Assembly (NCBI RefSeq): GCF_002154725.1
Contig: NZ_MTAW01000173.1
Span: forward strand, 1 to 36,197
DNA length: 36,197 nucleotides
Reading direction: 5' to 3'
Source of the DNA: Nostoc sp. 106C
GTDB lineage: Bacteria; Cyanobacteriota; Cyanobacteriia; Cyanobacteriales; Nostocaceae
The position numbers and the translations under genes are program-made. Shown piece by piece: positions 7,517 to 16,652 of this stretch. Under the pieces are notes generated by a model. It saw nothing but the letters and a program-made list of their open reading frames with translations, made no database searches and was not told the origin of the DNA. Position 1 is the stretch's first letter. Each line of letters opens with the position of its first letter.

Positions 7517-8429
7517 GCACCTGAGCAATTACAGTGCGGTGACGAGGGCTGTTGCTGGTAATTGTGGGAGTATGGAAACCCGCATCAACTAGGGCTTGTT
7601 CAATATCTAAGTTGAAGTATTCATCTAGATACGGTTCAGTACTTTTGAGCAGCGTCAAAATATAAGGTGGCATTTTCACAAACGCTTCTGATTTAGGATT
7701 CATATCCATAATCCCCAAGTGACCACCTGGGCGCAACAAACGCCGCGCCTCTGCAAAAATCTGCTTGGTTGGCGACTGGGGTAATTCATGGCAAACCAGA
7801 AAAATCGAAACTAAATCAAATGTTGCATCTGGTAATCCTGTAGTTTCAGCTGGGGCATGAACCCAGTTGATTTGTGAGCTACGTTGCTGTGAGCGATACT
7901 CAGCAACAGCTAAGAAGTAGGGAGATAAATCTAATCCAGTGATTTTGGCTTGAGGATAAAGTGCTTGTAAGGCAAAGGTACTCATGCCCACACTGCATCC
8001 CAAGTCTAAAATATCTTGCGGTTCCTGAGGGATTTGGTTTTTCAAGATATCGTGGTAACTTTGGCGCAACTTTACATCACCTTGCGCCTCAGCACCCTGC
8101 CAAATTTTAGCGTGAACAGCATAAGCAGCAGGTTCTACCTCAAAAGCAGCTTGCCAACTTAAATTTCCGGTTTCGTAGGCGTGGAATGAGGTGAGGTAGT
8201 AGTCTGGGTAGGAAAGCTGAAGATTTTCTACTTTAGCTAACTCGTTTGTCCAATCACGTGCCCGAAGTTTCTGTACTTCTTTCGTCCAAAGTACACCCAT
8301 TTTTTCGGCACGTTTAATCATCATCTGTCTGGCGCGGTGCTTGGCTAGGTTGGCTAAAGGTTTGATTGCCAGTATGCCATTTACCAAACGGGAAGCTAAA
8401 GCAGGAGCATTATTTACAGCAGCAGTCAT
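7509..8429 (-). CDS. Class I SAM-dependent methyltransferase
   Basis: 306 residues. A Rossmann-type methyltransferase core occupies about residues 140-260: motif I ILDLGCSVGMST, the acidic residue ending strand 2 (ITGLDLSPYF), LPDATFDLVSIFLVCHE (motif IV) and RRLLRPGGHLGIMD (post-motif). The N-terminal 130 residues include a basic helical segment and an aromatic LSYPDYYLTSFHAYE stretch of unknown role. The substrate cannot be read from the sequence; a small molecule or lipid is likelier than DNA or RNA. It is transcribed with the PrsW-like gene, overlapping by 8 bases. Confidence 0.88.
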   Translation of the reverse strand: MTAAVNNAPALASRLVNGILAIKPLANLAKHRARQMMIKRAEKMGVLWTKEVQKLRARDWTNELAKVENLQLSYPDYYLTSFHAYETGNLSWQAAFEVEPAAYAVHAKIWQGAEAQGDVKLRQSYHDILKNQIPQEPQDILDLGCSVGMSTFALQALYPQAKITGLDLSPYFLAVAEYRSQQRSSQINWVHAPAETTGLPDATFDLVSIFLVCHELPQSPTKQIFAEARRLLRPGGHLGIMDMNPKSEAFVKMPPYILTLLKSTEPYLDEYFNLDIEQALVDAGFHTPTITSNSPRHRTVIAQVRG

Positions 8430-8614
8430 AGATTAATTTGCGTTCAACAGCCTTTTTTACTTATGACATATTTGCTGATGGTCGGTCTAGGGGCTGGGGA
8501 ATGGAGATTAGGAATTGGGGAAAATGACGTAGACAAAGGAGAAATCAGGGACTTCCAATTAAAAAATATCCAAATTTTAATTGTGAATATTGAATTCCCC
8601 AGAAGGATTAAATT

Positions 8615-9274
8615 TTAAATTGTATCTGGATCTATATTTAATTCTCGCAATTTAGCCGCTAATTTCTCTACTATTTCTTCTGGGGTTGGTACTAGCTTTC
8701 CTGCTGTTGTAAAAAATCGTAAGAGTCCCTGATGAATTCCTAAATATAACCCAAGCTGCTGACTCCAAAGATGTCCTTGGGTAGTTGGTTCTATAGGTTG
8801 GTATTGACCATCAACTAAGTGAAACCCTGCAAATTCTAATGTGTAGGGATCAAACCAAAAATAATCAGGGGTGCGAAAGGTATCTTGATAAATTTTTTTC
8901 TTTAAATCTTTGTCTGTATTAGCTGTTGATTCGGAAAGAATTTCTAAAATTAGATTAGGATATTTGCCATCTTCTTCCCAAACTACCCAACTTTTGCGGG
9001 TTTTGCGTTCCGTGTCTAGCACAACAAAAAAATCCGGTCCTCGAAAGCTTTCTGTTTTGAGTTTATTCAGGCTGTAATAAATAGTAAGATTCCCTGCAGC
9101 ATAGAAATCAGTTCTGTCTCGCCACAACCATTTTAGACATTTAAGTAAGAGCATTATTTGCTCTAGATGCAGTTCAGTTTCCAAGGGAGGCTCATCGCTG
9201 TATAAGTCACCTGGAGGAAGAATAACATCTTCTTGGATGCCTTGGTCAGGGTCTAATTCTTTGGCGAGGGACAT
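8615..9274 (-). CDS. Uma2-family (DUF820) endonuclease-like protein
   Basis: 219 residues. The Uma2/DUF820 core is clear: FRGPDFFVVLD, PNLILEILSEST and DLKKKIYQD, then TPDYFWFDPYTLEFAGF. These give the PD-(D/E)xK-like arrangement (PD, then E-x-x-S and a Lys) of this very large cyanobacterial family, which can number over a hundred copies per genome. The biochemical role is unproven; nuclease activity is predicted from fold. A C-terminal helix with EEIVEKLAAKLRELNID is typical. ATG start at 9274. Stand-alone gene on the minus strand. Confidence 0.88.
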   Translation of the reverse strand: MSLAKELDPDQGIQEDVILPPGDLYSDEPPLETELHLEQIMLLLKCLKWLWRDRTDFYAAGNLTIYYSLNKLKTESFRGPDFFVVLDTERKTRKSWVVWEEDGKYPNLILEILSESTANTDKDLKKKIYQDTFRTPDYFWFDPYTLEFAGFHLVDGQYQPIEPTTQGHLWSQQLGLYLGIHQGLLRFFTTAGKLVPTPEEIVEKLAAKLRELNIDPDTI

Positions 9275-9390
9275 GGCTATGACATTGCGATTTATGGGTT
9301 TATTTTAACGCTGTCATGGTGGAGCGATCGCTTTATGCCAGTCGTTGTATTAATGGGGAATCAACTATCAGTTACATTCCCCAATTTCCC

Positions 9391-11079
9391 TTACTTTGCA
9401 GTTTTCGGTTTGAGAGCTAATAACATTTCCACTTGACTGGTAGATTTGTCAGGACTGGTAGCAGTTACACCTAAACCCCGGATAGAACTCAGAACAGCGC
9501 TGGCTTCCGGCGGTACAGGTTGAGCCACAGCAAAACGATTAACCAAAGTCATTGTTTTGTCCATATCAACGTAGAAGTAGCCACCATTAGGTTTTTGTAA
9601 AGAACCAGTAACCGCTTTAAAGGTGTCGCTATTGTCGAGAGATTGGCTCTTATTAGTTGCGATCGCATCGGCAATCGGACTACCAAGCGCTACAAATAAA
9701 GTATCTTCATCTAGCCACCCATGAGCTAGTAAAGCTCCTTGCTGAGGAATTTGCCATTCAGTGATTTTTTTACCACTGATATCTCTTTGTGCAACGTTGA
9801 GTGATTGCTTTTTCACTAGGTCATCAAGTTTGCTGAGTGTGGCTTCCGCAGTTTTGCGATCGCTGGTGTCAAATAACAAAGCTCCCCCAAAACCTACACT
9901 AGCTAATATCCCTTGATTGGATGGAATCGTTCCTAAAGCAAATTCTCCATCCATCCAGCCGAGAACCTCTTTGTCTAAGTCCAAATTGGCGACTGCTTTG
10001 AGTTGTTGGCGAACTTGTGCGACTGCTTGGTTAAATTCTGGGTAGTCTTTTGACTGTTCTAGTACGGTTGACCAAGTACGACTAATACCTTGTCCGCTTA
10101 CTAAAGCAAAGGTATCAGTGGGGAACTGTCCTACTATCTTCGCAGGAGTATTTTGATACTGGAATTTGTTGAGTTGTGGATCTAAATTAGCGATCGCTTT
10201 TACCCGTAAACCTGCATCATCAACACCCACACCCGCCACCATCGATTTCACCTGCTGCAATTGCTTGAGGGTTTGAGGGGGTAATTGTGTCCCTTGGGGA
10301 TTAGCAGCTGCTAACTGTTGTACCATACCCGCATAATCAGGGATATAAATTTGGGCTAGGGTATTTTTGACATCCACACCTTTGCTGAGAATATTGCTTG
10401 CACCTTCTTTAGTAGCAAACGAAGGCTGCCCTTTAAAGGTGTCAATTGCCTGTTCTACAGCTTGCTTTTCTGGAGCTAATATCAATTGGCTATTATTTAA
10501 AACTACGCTATAGGTCGGTTTGCCTTTATCTGTGGTTTCTGTAATCTTTTCGCCTTTGTAATCAGATTCCTGGAATTTGATACCTTTTTGCGCTTTCAAT
10601 TTGTTACCAAAATTTAAAGCAGCAATTTTGTCTTTAATTCCTACTACTAATAGGATATTTGGTTCCGACTGTAATTTGATGGGTTTATTAGATGCAGCAG
10701 GTGTATTAAATTGTGCAGGTTTAACCGCATTTGGTGGTAGCACAGCAATCATCACACTGCCAGCCCAAGGTTTTATATCTTTTTCATAAGAAATATTGCT
10801 ATCTTTCAACATGTCTTTATTGAATGACTCTAAACCTTTGGCAACTAGTTGTTGTGCTTCTGGAGTGCCAAACTGCTGCAACTTCGCCCACGCTTGGGGG
10901 TCAGTGGTAATATAAGTTGCCATTAATGCTGAAGAAGGCACTACTTTAGCGCTGCCTAGAGCACCTGCACTATCTCCAGCAGGACCTCCTTTAAAATACA
11001 TATAGGCAGCTATACCTCCTGTCAGAACTACAGCCGCGCCAATAGTAGGAATTAAAAACTTTGATTTACTTTCAGGCAT
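9391..11079 (-). CDS. DUF3352-family membrane-anchored protein
   Basis: 562 residues. An N-terminal hydrophobic segment (about 8-27, FLIPTIGAAVVLTGG) acts as an uncleaved anchor; the remainder is a large Gln/Ala-rich extracytoplasmic domain recognisable as the DUF3352 family common in cyanobacteria (for example VVPSSALMATYITTDPQAW near the start). The function is unknown. The ATG at 11079 is chosen because GAGG lies 8 bases upstream; a TTG at 11103 would add eight residues. The gene is monocistronic and divergent from the aminopeptidase gene. Confidence 0.85.
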   Translation of the reverse strand: MPESKSKFLIPTIGAAVVLTGGIAAYMYFKGGPAGDSAGALGSAKVVPSSALMATYITTDPQAWAKLQQFGTPEAQQLVAKGLESFNKDMLKDSNISYEKDIKPWAGSVMIAVLPPNAVKPAQFNTPAASNKPIKLQSEPNILLVVGIKDKIAALNFGNKLKAQKGIKFQESDYKGEKITETTDKGKPTYSVVLNNSQLILAPEKQAVEQAIDTFKGQPSFATKEGASNILSKGVDVKNTLAQIYIPDYAGMVQQLAAANPQGTQLPPQTLKQLQQVKSMVAGVGVDDAGLRVKAIANLDPQLNKFQYQNTPAKIVGQFPTDTFALVSGQGISRTWSTVLEQSKDYPEFNQAVAQVRQQLKAVANLDLDKEVLGWMDGEFALGTIPSNQGILASVGFGGALLFDTSDRKTAEATLSKLDDLVKKQSLNVAQRDISGKKITEWQIPQQGALLAHGWLDEDTLFVALGSPIADAIATNKSQSLDNSDTFKAVTGSLQKPNGGYFYVDMDKTMTLVNRFAVAQPVPPEASAVLSSIRGLGVTATSPDKSTSQVEMLLALKPKTAK

Positions 11080-11103
11080 TGTGGTTATCCTCTTTTCCGC
11101 CAA

Positions 11104-11585
11104 TTGTCGTTGAGGCGGGTAAAAACGTCATTGTAGAGTTTTCAGAATTATTTATAAGTTTTACTAATTCATCGGTATTCACTGATAAAATTAGTATTGC
11201 TATACACCAATAGTTTTAAACTACTCCTAGAATTACTACAACAGAGTCAGCAGCAAATCCGTAAATAGTATGTTGTTTAACTGAAAAAATAGCCCGCTAC
11301 TATTTAGCAGACTATCCTAAGCTATAAAAATACTTAGGAGTATTTGTACTCAAGTGGCATTTATCGAGAACAGACTCTTGATCCGATAGCAACAGAGTGC
11401 AGGATATCAGGTTACATCAGGGGAAGCAAATGCGAGAGAGTGAGGGGGAAGATTGATTTTAATCTTCAACCCCAGAAGGAAATTCTTCCAGACTGCTGAG
11501 TTGATTTGGGCAAGATGCCCGATCGCGCAATTTTTATTCACTACATCCAGCCAGAATTATCAAGATATAAGGTTAGTAAGCATCA
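11104..11585. other. Gene-free divergent promoter region
   Basis: 482 bases between the DUF3352 gene (minus) and the aminopeptidase gene (plus). No ORF is credible. One hairpin is visible: GAAGATT (11448-11454) with AATCTTC (11461-11467), extended by GGGG/CCCC. Both promoters should lie here, but I could not pick convincing boxes. Confidence 0.6.
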
Positions 11586-14183
11586 ATGTCCCATTTTTAT
11601 TTTGATACAGAAAATAACGGTCACAGATCTTTTGAGTTACCAGGGGCAAAACCACATTACAACCCCGATCGCCCCGGACAAGTAGAACATATTTTTTTAG
11701 ATCTCAGCTTAGATATTCCTAATCAAAGTTACTCTGGCAGTTGTAATATTCGCCTGTCGCCAATCCGTACTGGCATTGACAGTTTGACTTTGGATGCCGT
11801 CAACCTGAATATTAAATCTGTGCAGGTGGATGAGGTAGGGCAAGAGTTTGACTATGATGGCGAAAAGCTGACTGTCAAACTTTCTAGTCCAACTCAGGTG
11901 GGTAAGCGGTTATTGATTGCGATCGCCTATTCGGTGGAAAAACCCCAACGTGGGATTTACTTCATTCAACCAGACAAACACTATCCTAAAAAACCCACCC
12001 AAGTCTGGACACAGGGAGAAGACGAAGACTCCCGTTTTTGGTTTCCTTGCTTCGATTATCCCGGACAACTTTCTACTTCCGAAATCCGCGTTCGTGTTCC
12101 CAAACCCCTGGTTGCTATTTCCAACGGCGAACTGATTGATACCCAGGAAGATGGTAAAGATAAAATCTACCATTGGTCACAGCAAGAAATTCATCCTACC
12201 TATTTAATGACATTGGCGATCGGTGACTTTGCCGAAATTCGCGATGAATGGCTTGGGTTACCTGTTACTTACTATGTAGAAAAAGGTAGAGAAGCAGATG
12301 CTAAACGCAGCATGGGCAAAACTCCGCGCATGATCGAGTTTTTAAGTGAAAAGTATGGTTATTCCTATGCTTTTCCCAAATACGCCCAGGTTTGCGTTGA
12401 TGACTTCATTTTCGGCGGGATGGAAAACACCTCGACAACGCTGTTAACCGATCGCTGTTTATTAGATGAACGCGCTGCTTTAGATAATCGCAACACCGAA
12501 AGTTTAGTCGTTCACGAACTAGCACACCAATGGTTTGGCGATTTGGTGGTGATTAAACATTGGTCTCATGCTTGGATTAAAGAAGGAATGGCTTCTTATT
12601 CTGAGGTCATGTGGACAGAACATGAATATAGTAGCCAAGAAGCAGCATACTATCGGCTATTAGAAGCGCGGAGTTACTTTAGTGAAGATAGCGGGCGTTA
12701 CCGCCGTCCGATGGTAACTCATGTTTACCGAGAAGCAATTGAACTTTACGATCGCCACATTTACGAAAAAGGATCTTGTGTATATCACATGATTCGGGCG
12801 GAATTAGGAGAAGAATTGTTTTGGCAAGCAATACACACATTTGTTCAAGATAATGCCCATAAAACTGTAGAAACAGTAGACTTATTACGGGCAATTGAAA
12901 AAGCAACTGGAAGAAATCTTACCTTCCTCTTCGACCAATACGTTTATCGTGGTGGTCATCCTGATTTTAAAGTGGCTTACTCTTGGGATGGAGATGCTAA
13001 CTTAGCGAAAGTTACAATAACTCAAACTCAAGCACAAAAAAATGACAGTAAAGAGTTATTTGATTTAAAAATTCCGATTGGCTTTGGTTATGCCCAATCC
13101 GGAGAATCTCCCCAAATCAAAACTTTTACAGTGAGGGTAAATGAAAAAGAACAAAGTTTTTACTTTCCATTAGAAACAAAGCCACAATTTATTAGCTTTG
13201 ATGTGGGTAATAATTATTTGAAAACTGTAACTTTGGAATACCCAATTCCAGAATTAAAAGCACAGTTAGAATTTGACCCCGATCCTCTTTCCCGCATTTA
13301 TACAGCTGAAGCTTTAGCGAAAAAAGGTGGTTTAGAAGCAACCAAAGCTTTATCTGCGTCCTTAATAAATGATTCATTTTGGGGTGTGCGTGTCGAAGTA
13401 GCTAAACAACTAGCCGAAATCAAATTGGATCAAGCTTTTGATGGGTTAGCCATTGGATTGCAAGATAAAAGTCCTTATGTGCGTCGTGCTGTTGTCGATG
13501 CACTTACTAAAACCAAAACTGCTGAAAGCTATAAAGCTGTGAAAAGATTGGTACAAGATGGCGACGCCAGCTACTACGTAGAATCAGCTGCTTGTCGGGC
13601 GATTGGCGCGATCGCTTCTGCTAATTTAGACGAAAAACCCAGAGAAGAAAAAGTACTCAAACTGCTGAAAACTGTTTTAGAAGAAAGGGCTGGTTGGAAT
13701 GAAGTAGTTAGAAGTGGTGCGATCGCGGGTTTAGCGGAACTCAAAACTTCAGAAGCAGCTTTAAACTTGTTGCTGGAATACACCAAACTCGGTATACCCC
13801 AAGCTTTACGCTTGGCGACAATTCGCGCTTTAGGCAAAATTTCTGTTGGTCAAACTCCAGTCAATTTAGAACGGATTTTAGAAAGATTAGCAGAACTAGC
13901 CAAAGAAACCTTCTTTTTAACCCAAATAGCAGTAGTGACGGCTTTAGGACAAATGGAGACACCCAAAGCCATTGGAATATTGCGATCGCTAGCTGACCAA
14001 ACACCAGATGGGCGTGTACGTCGCTATGCTGATGAAGAGATTACGCGGGTGCAAAGTAATATTGGCACAGACAATGCGCTGCGGACTTTGCGTGAGGAAC
14101 TCGACCAACTGAAGCAGCAAAACCAAGAACTAAGAAGTCGCTTAGAAAATTTGGAGGCTAAGTCCAAGAGTACTGCATCGTAA
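11586..14183 (+). CDS. M1-family zinc aminopeptidase with C-terminal HEAT repeats
   Basis: 865 residues. Zinc site HELAH at 310-314 with the third ligand Glu333 (WIKEG), and the exopeptidase motif FGGMEN at 276-281, a variant of GAMEN. This is the M1 family, which removes N-terminal residues from peptides in the cytosol. After the catalytic domain (to about 450) and a beta domain, residues about 560-830 consist of HEAT-like helical pairs (SPYVRRAVVDAL, DSFWGVRVEVAKQL), and the chain ends in a coiled coil (LDQLKQQNQELRSRLENLE). No signal peptide is seen. Followed by an intrinsic terminator. Close to the aminopeptidase N/leukotriene A4 hydrolase-like group. Confidence 0.93.
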   Translation: MSHFYFDTENNGHRSFELPGAKPHYNPDRPGQVEHIFLDLSLDIPNQSYSGSCNIRLSPIRTGIDSLTLDAVNLNIKSVQVDEVGQEFDYDGEKLTVKLSSPTQVGKRLLIAIAYSVEKPQRGIYFIQPDKHYPKKPTQVWTQGEDEDSRFWFPCFDYPGQLSTSEIRVRVPKPLVAISNGELIDTQEDGKDKIYHWSQQEIHPTYLMTLAIGDFAEIRDEWLGLPVTYYVEKGREADAKRSMGKTPRMIEFLSEKYGYSYAFPKYAQVCVDDFIFGGMENTSTTLLTDRCLLDERAALDNRNTESLVVHELAHQWFGDLVVIKHWSHAWIKEGMASYSEVMWTEHEYSSQEAAYYRLLEARSYFSEDSGRYRRPMVTHVYREAIELYDRHIYEKGSCVYHMIRAELGEELFWQAIHTFVQDNAHKTVETVDLLRAIEKATGRNLTFLFDQYVYRGGHPDFKVAYSWDGDANLAKVTITQTQAQKNDSKELFDLKIPIGFGYAQSGESPQIKTFTVRVNEKEQSFYFPLETKPQFISFDVGNNYLKTVTLEYPIPELKAQLEFDPDPLSRIYTAEALAKKGGLEATKALSASLINDSFWGVRVEVAKQLAEIKLDQAFDGLAIGLQDKSPYVRRAVVDALTKTKTAESYKAVKRLVQDGDASYYVESAACRAIGAIASANLDEKPREEKVLKLLKTVLEERAGWNEVVRSGAIAGLAELKTSEAALNLLLEYTKLGIPQALRLATIRALGKISVGQTPVNLERILERLAELAKETFFLTQIAVVTALGQMETPKAIGILRSLADQTPDGRVRRYADEEITRVQSNIGTDNALRTLREELDQLKQQNQELRSRLENLEAKSKSTAS

Positions 14184-14213
14184 TTGAGCAGGCGACATTT
14201 AAATCATTCAATG

Positions 14214-14248
14214 GTGGGGGAGTTTTTTAATCTGCTTCCCCGCTTTTT
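14214..14248 (+). terminator. Intrinsic terminator of the aminopeptidase gene
   Basis: GTGGGGGAG (14214-14222) pairs with CTTCCCCGC (14235-14243), including two G-T pairs, followed by five T residues. It lies 31 bases after the stop. Confidence 0.75.
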
Positions 14249-14381
14249 AATATTTACCCTAATATTCTAAGCAGCATTACTGAGGTGGAAGTGTATAAAT
14301 AAGCCTTATTTTGGATTTACTTATGCCAAATTATTAAGGTATTCTGTTTCCAATCAAGCCTCAAACAGAAACTTTATTGCT

Positions 14382-15347
14382 TTGAATGTATCGTCTGAAG
14401 ATAAGTTTTCACCTACTCAAAATATACTAAGTCTATCTGAAGTTTCCTTTATAGGGGAGATTTGGGACAAGCATCGAGCCAACGCTGATAAAGTTTCCGA
14501 CTATTACGCTCAAGCAGGCGAAGGCTACTTTAATCGATATGCTTGGCGAGTAAAAATGTGTTCTGAGTGGCTGGAGTTTCAATTAGTATCAGCAAAACCT
14601 GAAGGGATTCTCCAGTTCAAACTATCAGATGCTAAATTTTGTAGAGTTCGTCACTGTCCGGTTTGCCAGTGGAGGCGATCGCTCATGTGGAAAGCAAAGG
14701 CTTATAAAATTCTCCCACAGGTAGTCACCGATCATCCCAAGTACCGTTGGCTGTTTGTGACTTTGACAGTCAAGAATTGCCAAATCGAGGAACTTAGGGA
14801 AACCTTAGATTGGATGAACAAAGCTTTTAAACGATTGACTGAATTAAAGGTATGGCCAGCTAAAGGTTGGGTGAAGTCTATAGAAGTGACTAAGGGTAGA
14901 GATGGAATCTCAGCACACCCGCATTTACACATTTTGGCAATGGTGCAACCTTCATACTTCAGTCATGCCTATCTCTCCCATTCCAAGTGGGTAGCATTAT
15001 GGCAAAAGTGCTTGAGAATTGATTACGAGCCAGTAACTCATATTAGTGTGATCGCAAAGCATCATGACCCTAAAATACTTATCCCAGAAATTCTTAAGTA
15101 TCAGGTTAAAGAGTCAGACTTAATTGGTGATAAAGAATGGTTTTTGGAGTTAACCCGTCAGCTACATAAAACTAGAGCGATCGCTGTTGGGGGACTACTC
15201 AGACACTATATGCGGGAATTAGAAGAGAAAAACCAAGACCTCATTGATGAAAGTGAAGAGACGGATGAGGTTGAATCCAATCACGCTGACTTAACTGTTA
15301 CCGAAAGCTGCAATCCTAAGGCATCGAATAAAGTCATCAGAGAATAA
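14382..15347 (+). CDS. Rolling-circle plasmid replication initiator (Rep_1/HUH) homologue
   Basis: 321 residues from a TTG start. It carries the motifs of RCR plasmid Rep proteins: a zinc-like CRVRHCPVC (87-95) followed by WRRS, motif 1 FVTLTV (125-130), HUH motif 2 HPHLH (179-183), and motif 3 KYQVK with Tyr240 and Lys243 (YxxK), the residue that nicks DNA. All catalytic residues are present, so it need not be dead. It stands alone between core genes; no second plasmid gene and no pC194-like CTTGATA nick site is visible nearby. The frame stays open upstream of the TTG without a better start, so the N-terminus is uncertain. Its end overlaps the convergent antidote gene by 67 bases. Likely a relic or domesticated copy of an integrated plasmid. 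Confidence 0.85.
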   Translation: MNVSSEDKFSPTQNILSLSEVSFIGEIWDKHRANADKVSDYYAQAGEGYFNRYAWRVKMCSEWLEFQLVSAKPEGILQFKLSDAKFCRVRHCPVCQWRRSLMWKAKAYKILPQVVTDHPKYRWLFVTLTVKNCQIEELRETLDWMNKAFKRLTELKVWPAKGWVKSIEVTKGRDGISAHPHLHILAMVQPSYFSHAYLSHSKWVALWQKCLRIDYEPVTHISVIAKHHDPKILIPEILKYQVKESDLIGDKEWFLELTRQLHKTRAIAVGGLLRHYMRELEEKNQDLIDESEETDEVESNHADLTVTESCNPKASNKVIRE

Positions 15348-15580
15348 AAATCTATTTCTGCTGCTTCTGATAACGTCTGGTCAAGTTTTTTATAGCATTG
15401 CTTGACTTGTAATGAAAGTTGATCGATTCCGCCTTGCACCTCAATCACATTTTTGAGTGCTTTGCGTAACATTTTTGGATCGCCTTCTTCTAAAACTACT
15501 TCAATATAAAATGCTGCTTCTAATGGATCTTTGAGGTCTTTAATTAATTCTTCGTGATCACTTGCACTTCTAGGCATCAT
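15281..15580 (-). CDS. HigA-like addiction-module antidote protein (orphan)
   Basis: 99 residues. It resembles the 'probable addiction module antidote' family paired with HigB/RelE-like toxins: DHEELIKDLKDPLEAAFYI, VVLEEGDPKMLRKALKNV, and a helix-turn-helix region QGGIDQLSLQ... LMTLFDALGLQLSV. These proteins repress their operon and neutralise the toxin. No HigB-like toxin is adjacent; the gene directly upstream codes for an unrecognised 178-residue protein. Start: ATG at 15580, or the next codon at 15577; a TTG at 15604 would add eight residues. The 3' end runs 67 bases into the end of the convergent rep gene. Confidence 0.75.
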   Translation of the reverse strand: MMPRSASDHEELIKDLKDPLEAAFYIEVVLEEGDPKMLRKALKNVIEVQGGIDQLSLQVKQCYKKLDQTLSEAAEIDFYSLMTLFDALGLQLSVTVKSA

Positions 15581-15615
15581 CTCTACTCTTAATAGTCTCG
15601 CCAAAATATTTTTTT

Positions 15616-16152
15616 CTAGGAATAGTATCCAGTATCATCCAGGCTAAAGTGGTGGGGATTTTTGAGAATGAATATACCGTTTTCCTTGATTAAGTCACCT
15701 GTGCAGTAAATAGGCAAGCGTTCCTGATAAGCTTTAAGCGCCAGAATGTAGTCCCGGTCAGCTAGTTCAGTATGAATGGGACGCAGTTTCTCAACAACGA
15801 TGCCAAGAAAAGTGATTTTTCCACTGAGTTTATCGGCGTTGGGTGTGGCGATTTGCGTGACAACTGCTTGGATGGTGGTGTTGGGTGCATTTGTAATTAA
15901 TTCACCCAAAATTTCTAATTGCGATTTGGTTTCTGCCAAAGCGAGAGTTTCCACGACTTCGCCCATACGACGAGAAAAGTCGATAATTTCTGGTTTGAGA
16001 GGAAGTAAAATTTCAAAACCGTCTAGAGTCCAAATTGAAGCTTTATCACCCTGACGTTGCTGTTGCTGCCAACCATGCGCGACTAAGTAGGCTTCTACCT
16101 GTAGCGGGTCAAGATATTTGAACTTTTCAACATCCGGGAATATAGCTGTCAT
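15616..16152 (-). CDS. Unrecognised 178-residue protein coupled to DUF4365
   Basis: I do not recognise this family. The start FPDVEKFKYLDPLQVEAYLV is followed by a Gln-rich stretch, WTLDGFEILLPLK and a mixed alpha/beta pattern with no membrane helix or signal peptide. The ATG overlaps the stop of the DUF4365 gene as ATGA (16149-16152), so the two proteins are very likely made together and may bind each other. The antidote gene starts 35 bases downstream. It could be the partner, a regulator or the toxic component of a small module; nothing in the sequence decides this. Confidence 0.75.
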   Translation of the reverse strand: MTAIFPDVEKFKYLDPLQVEAYLVAHGWQQQQRQGDKASIWTLDGFEILLPLKPEIIDFSRRMGEVVETLALAETKSQLEILGELITNAPNTTIQAVVTQIATPNADKLSGKITFLGIVVEKLRPIHTELADRDYILALKAYQERLPIYCTGDLIKENGIFILKNPHHFSLDDTGYYS

Positions 16153-16652
16153 AGGGATTCTCCTACAGCGATGCGTTCCATTATGATTTTGAGTGCGTCG
16201 GGGCTAAATATATTTTGACGAGGAATCTCCACGGTGATGGAAGTCTTGTTATCAATCGGTGGTTGTCCGCGCAAGGATAGCCAGTAACCGCAGCGTTTAA
16301 GACATAAGGATTCTTGGGTTTGAGATAACCAGTCTCTTATCTCTTCTGGCACCAAGACGACTATTAATAGTTGTGGCACGAAAGGGTCGTCTTCACGAAG
16401 TTCATCATAATTTTTAGTGCTGAGTCGGTATTTGATGGATGTTTCTTTGAGAACGTCTTGGGATGTACATTTAATTTGTACGTCAAATCTAGGCAGACGC
16501 TTGGAGTTAATTTTTCCTGGTACAGTGATTGTAGCGTCGATGCCGCTGTCATCTAATCTACGTGTGGCTGCTTGTAGAGAATAGCCAGCAGTTGCGGAGA
16601 TGGCATATACATACGCATAACTGAAATCTTCTTTTTGGGTATTGAGGCTCAT
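16149..16652 (-). CDS. DUF4365-domain protein, nuclease-like
   Basis: 167 residues. The DUF4365 opening KEDFSYAYVYAISATAGY is followed by DDSGIDATI and FDVQIKCTS. The order D-x-G-x-D, then Q-x-K, fits the PD-(D/E)xK nuclease-like pattern (with Gln replacing the usual Glu); DUF4365 has been proposed as related to that fold. Its ATG (16652-16650) overlaps the pdxA stop by one base (TAATG) and its stop overlaps the next gene by four. The function is unknown; defence or DNA processing is an inference from fold and neighbours. Confidence 0.8.
   Translation of the reverse strand: MSLNTQKEDFSYAYVYAISATAGYSLQAATRRLDDSGIDATITVPGKINSKRLPRFDVQIKCTSQDVLKETSIKYRLSTKNYDELREDDPFVPQLLIVVLVPEEIRDWLSQTQESLCLKRCGYWLSLRGQPPIDNKTSITVEIPRQNIFSPDALKIIMERIAVGESL

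Noticed and set aside
14184-15347. Double-strand origin for the rolling-circle Rep
   Set aside because: No CTTGATA-type nick site with an adjacent hairpin is visible in or near the gene.
15776-16054. 92-codon plus-strand frame
   Set aside because: Antisense to the 178-residue gene, with no recognisable domain.
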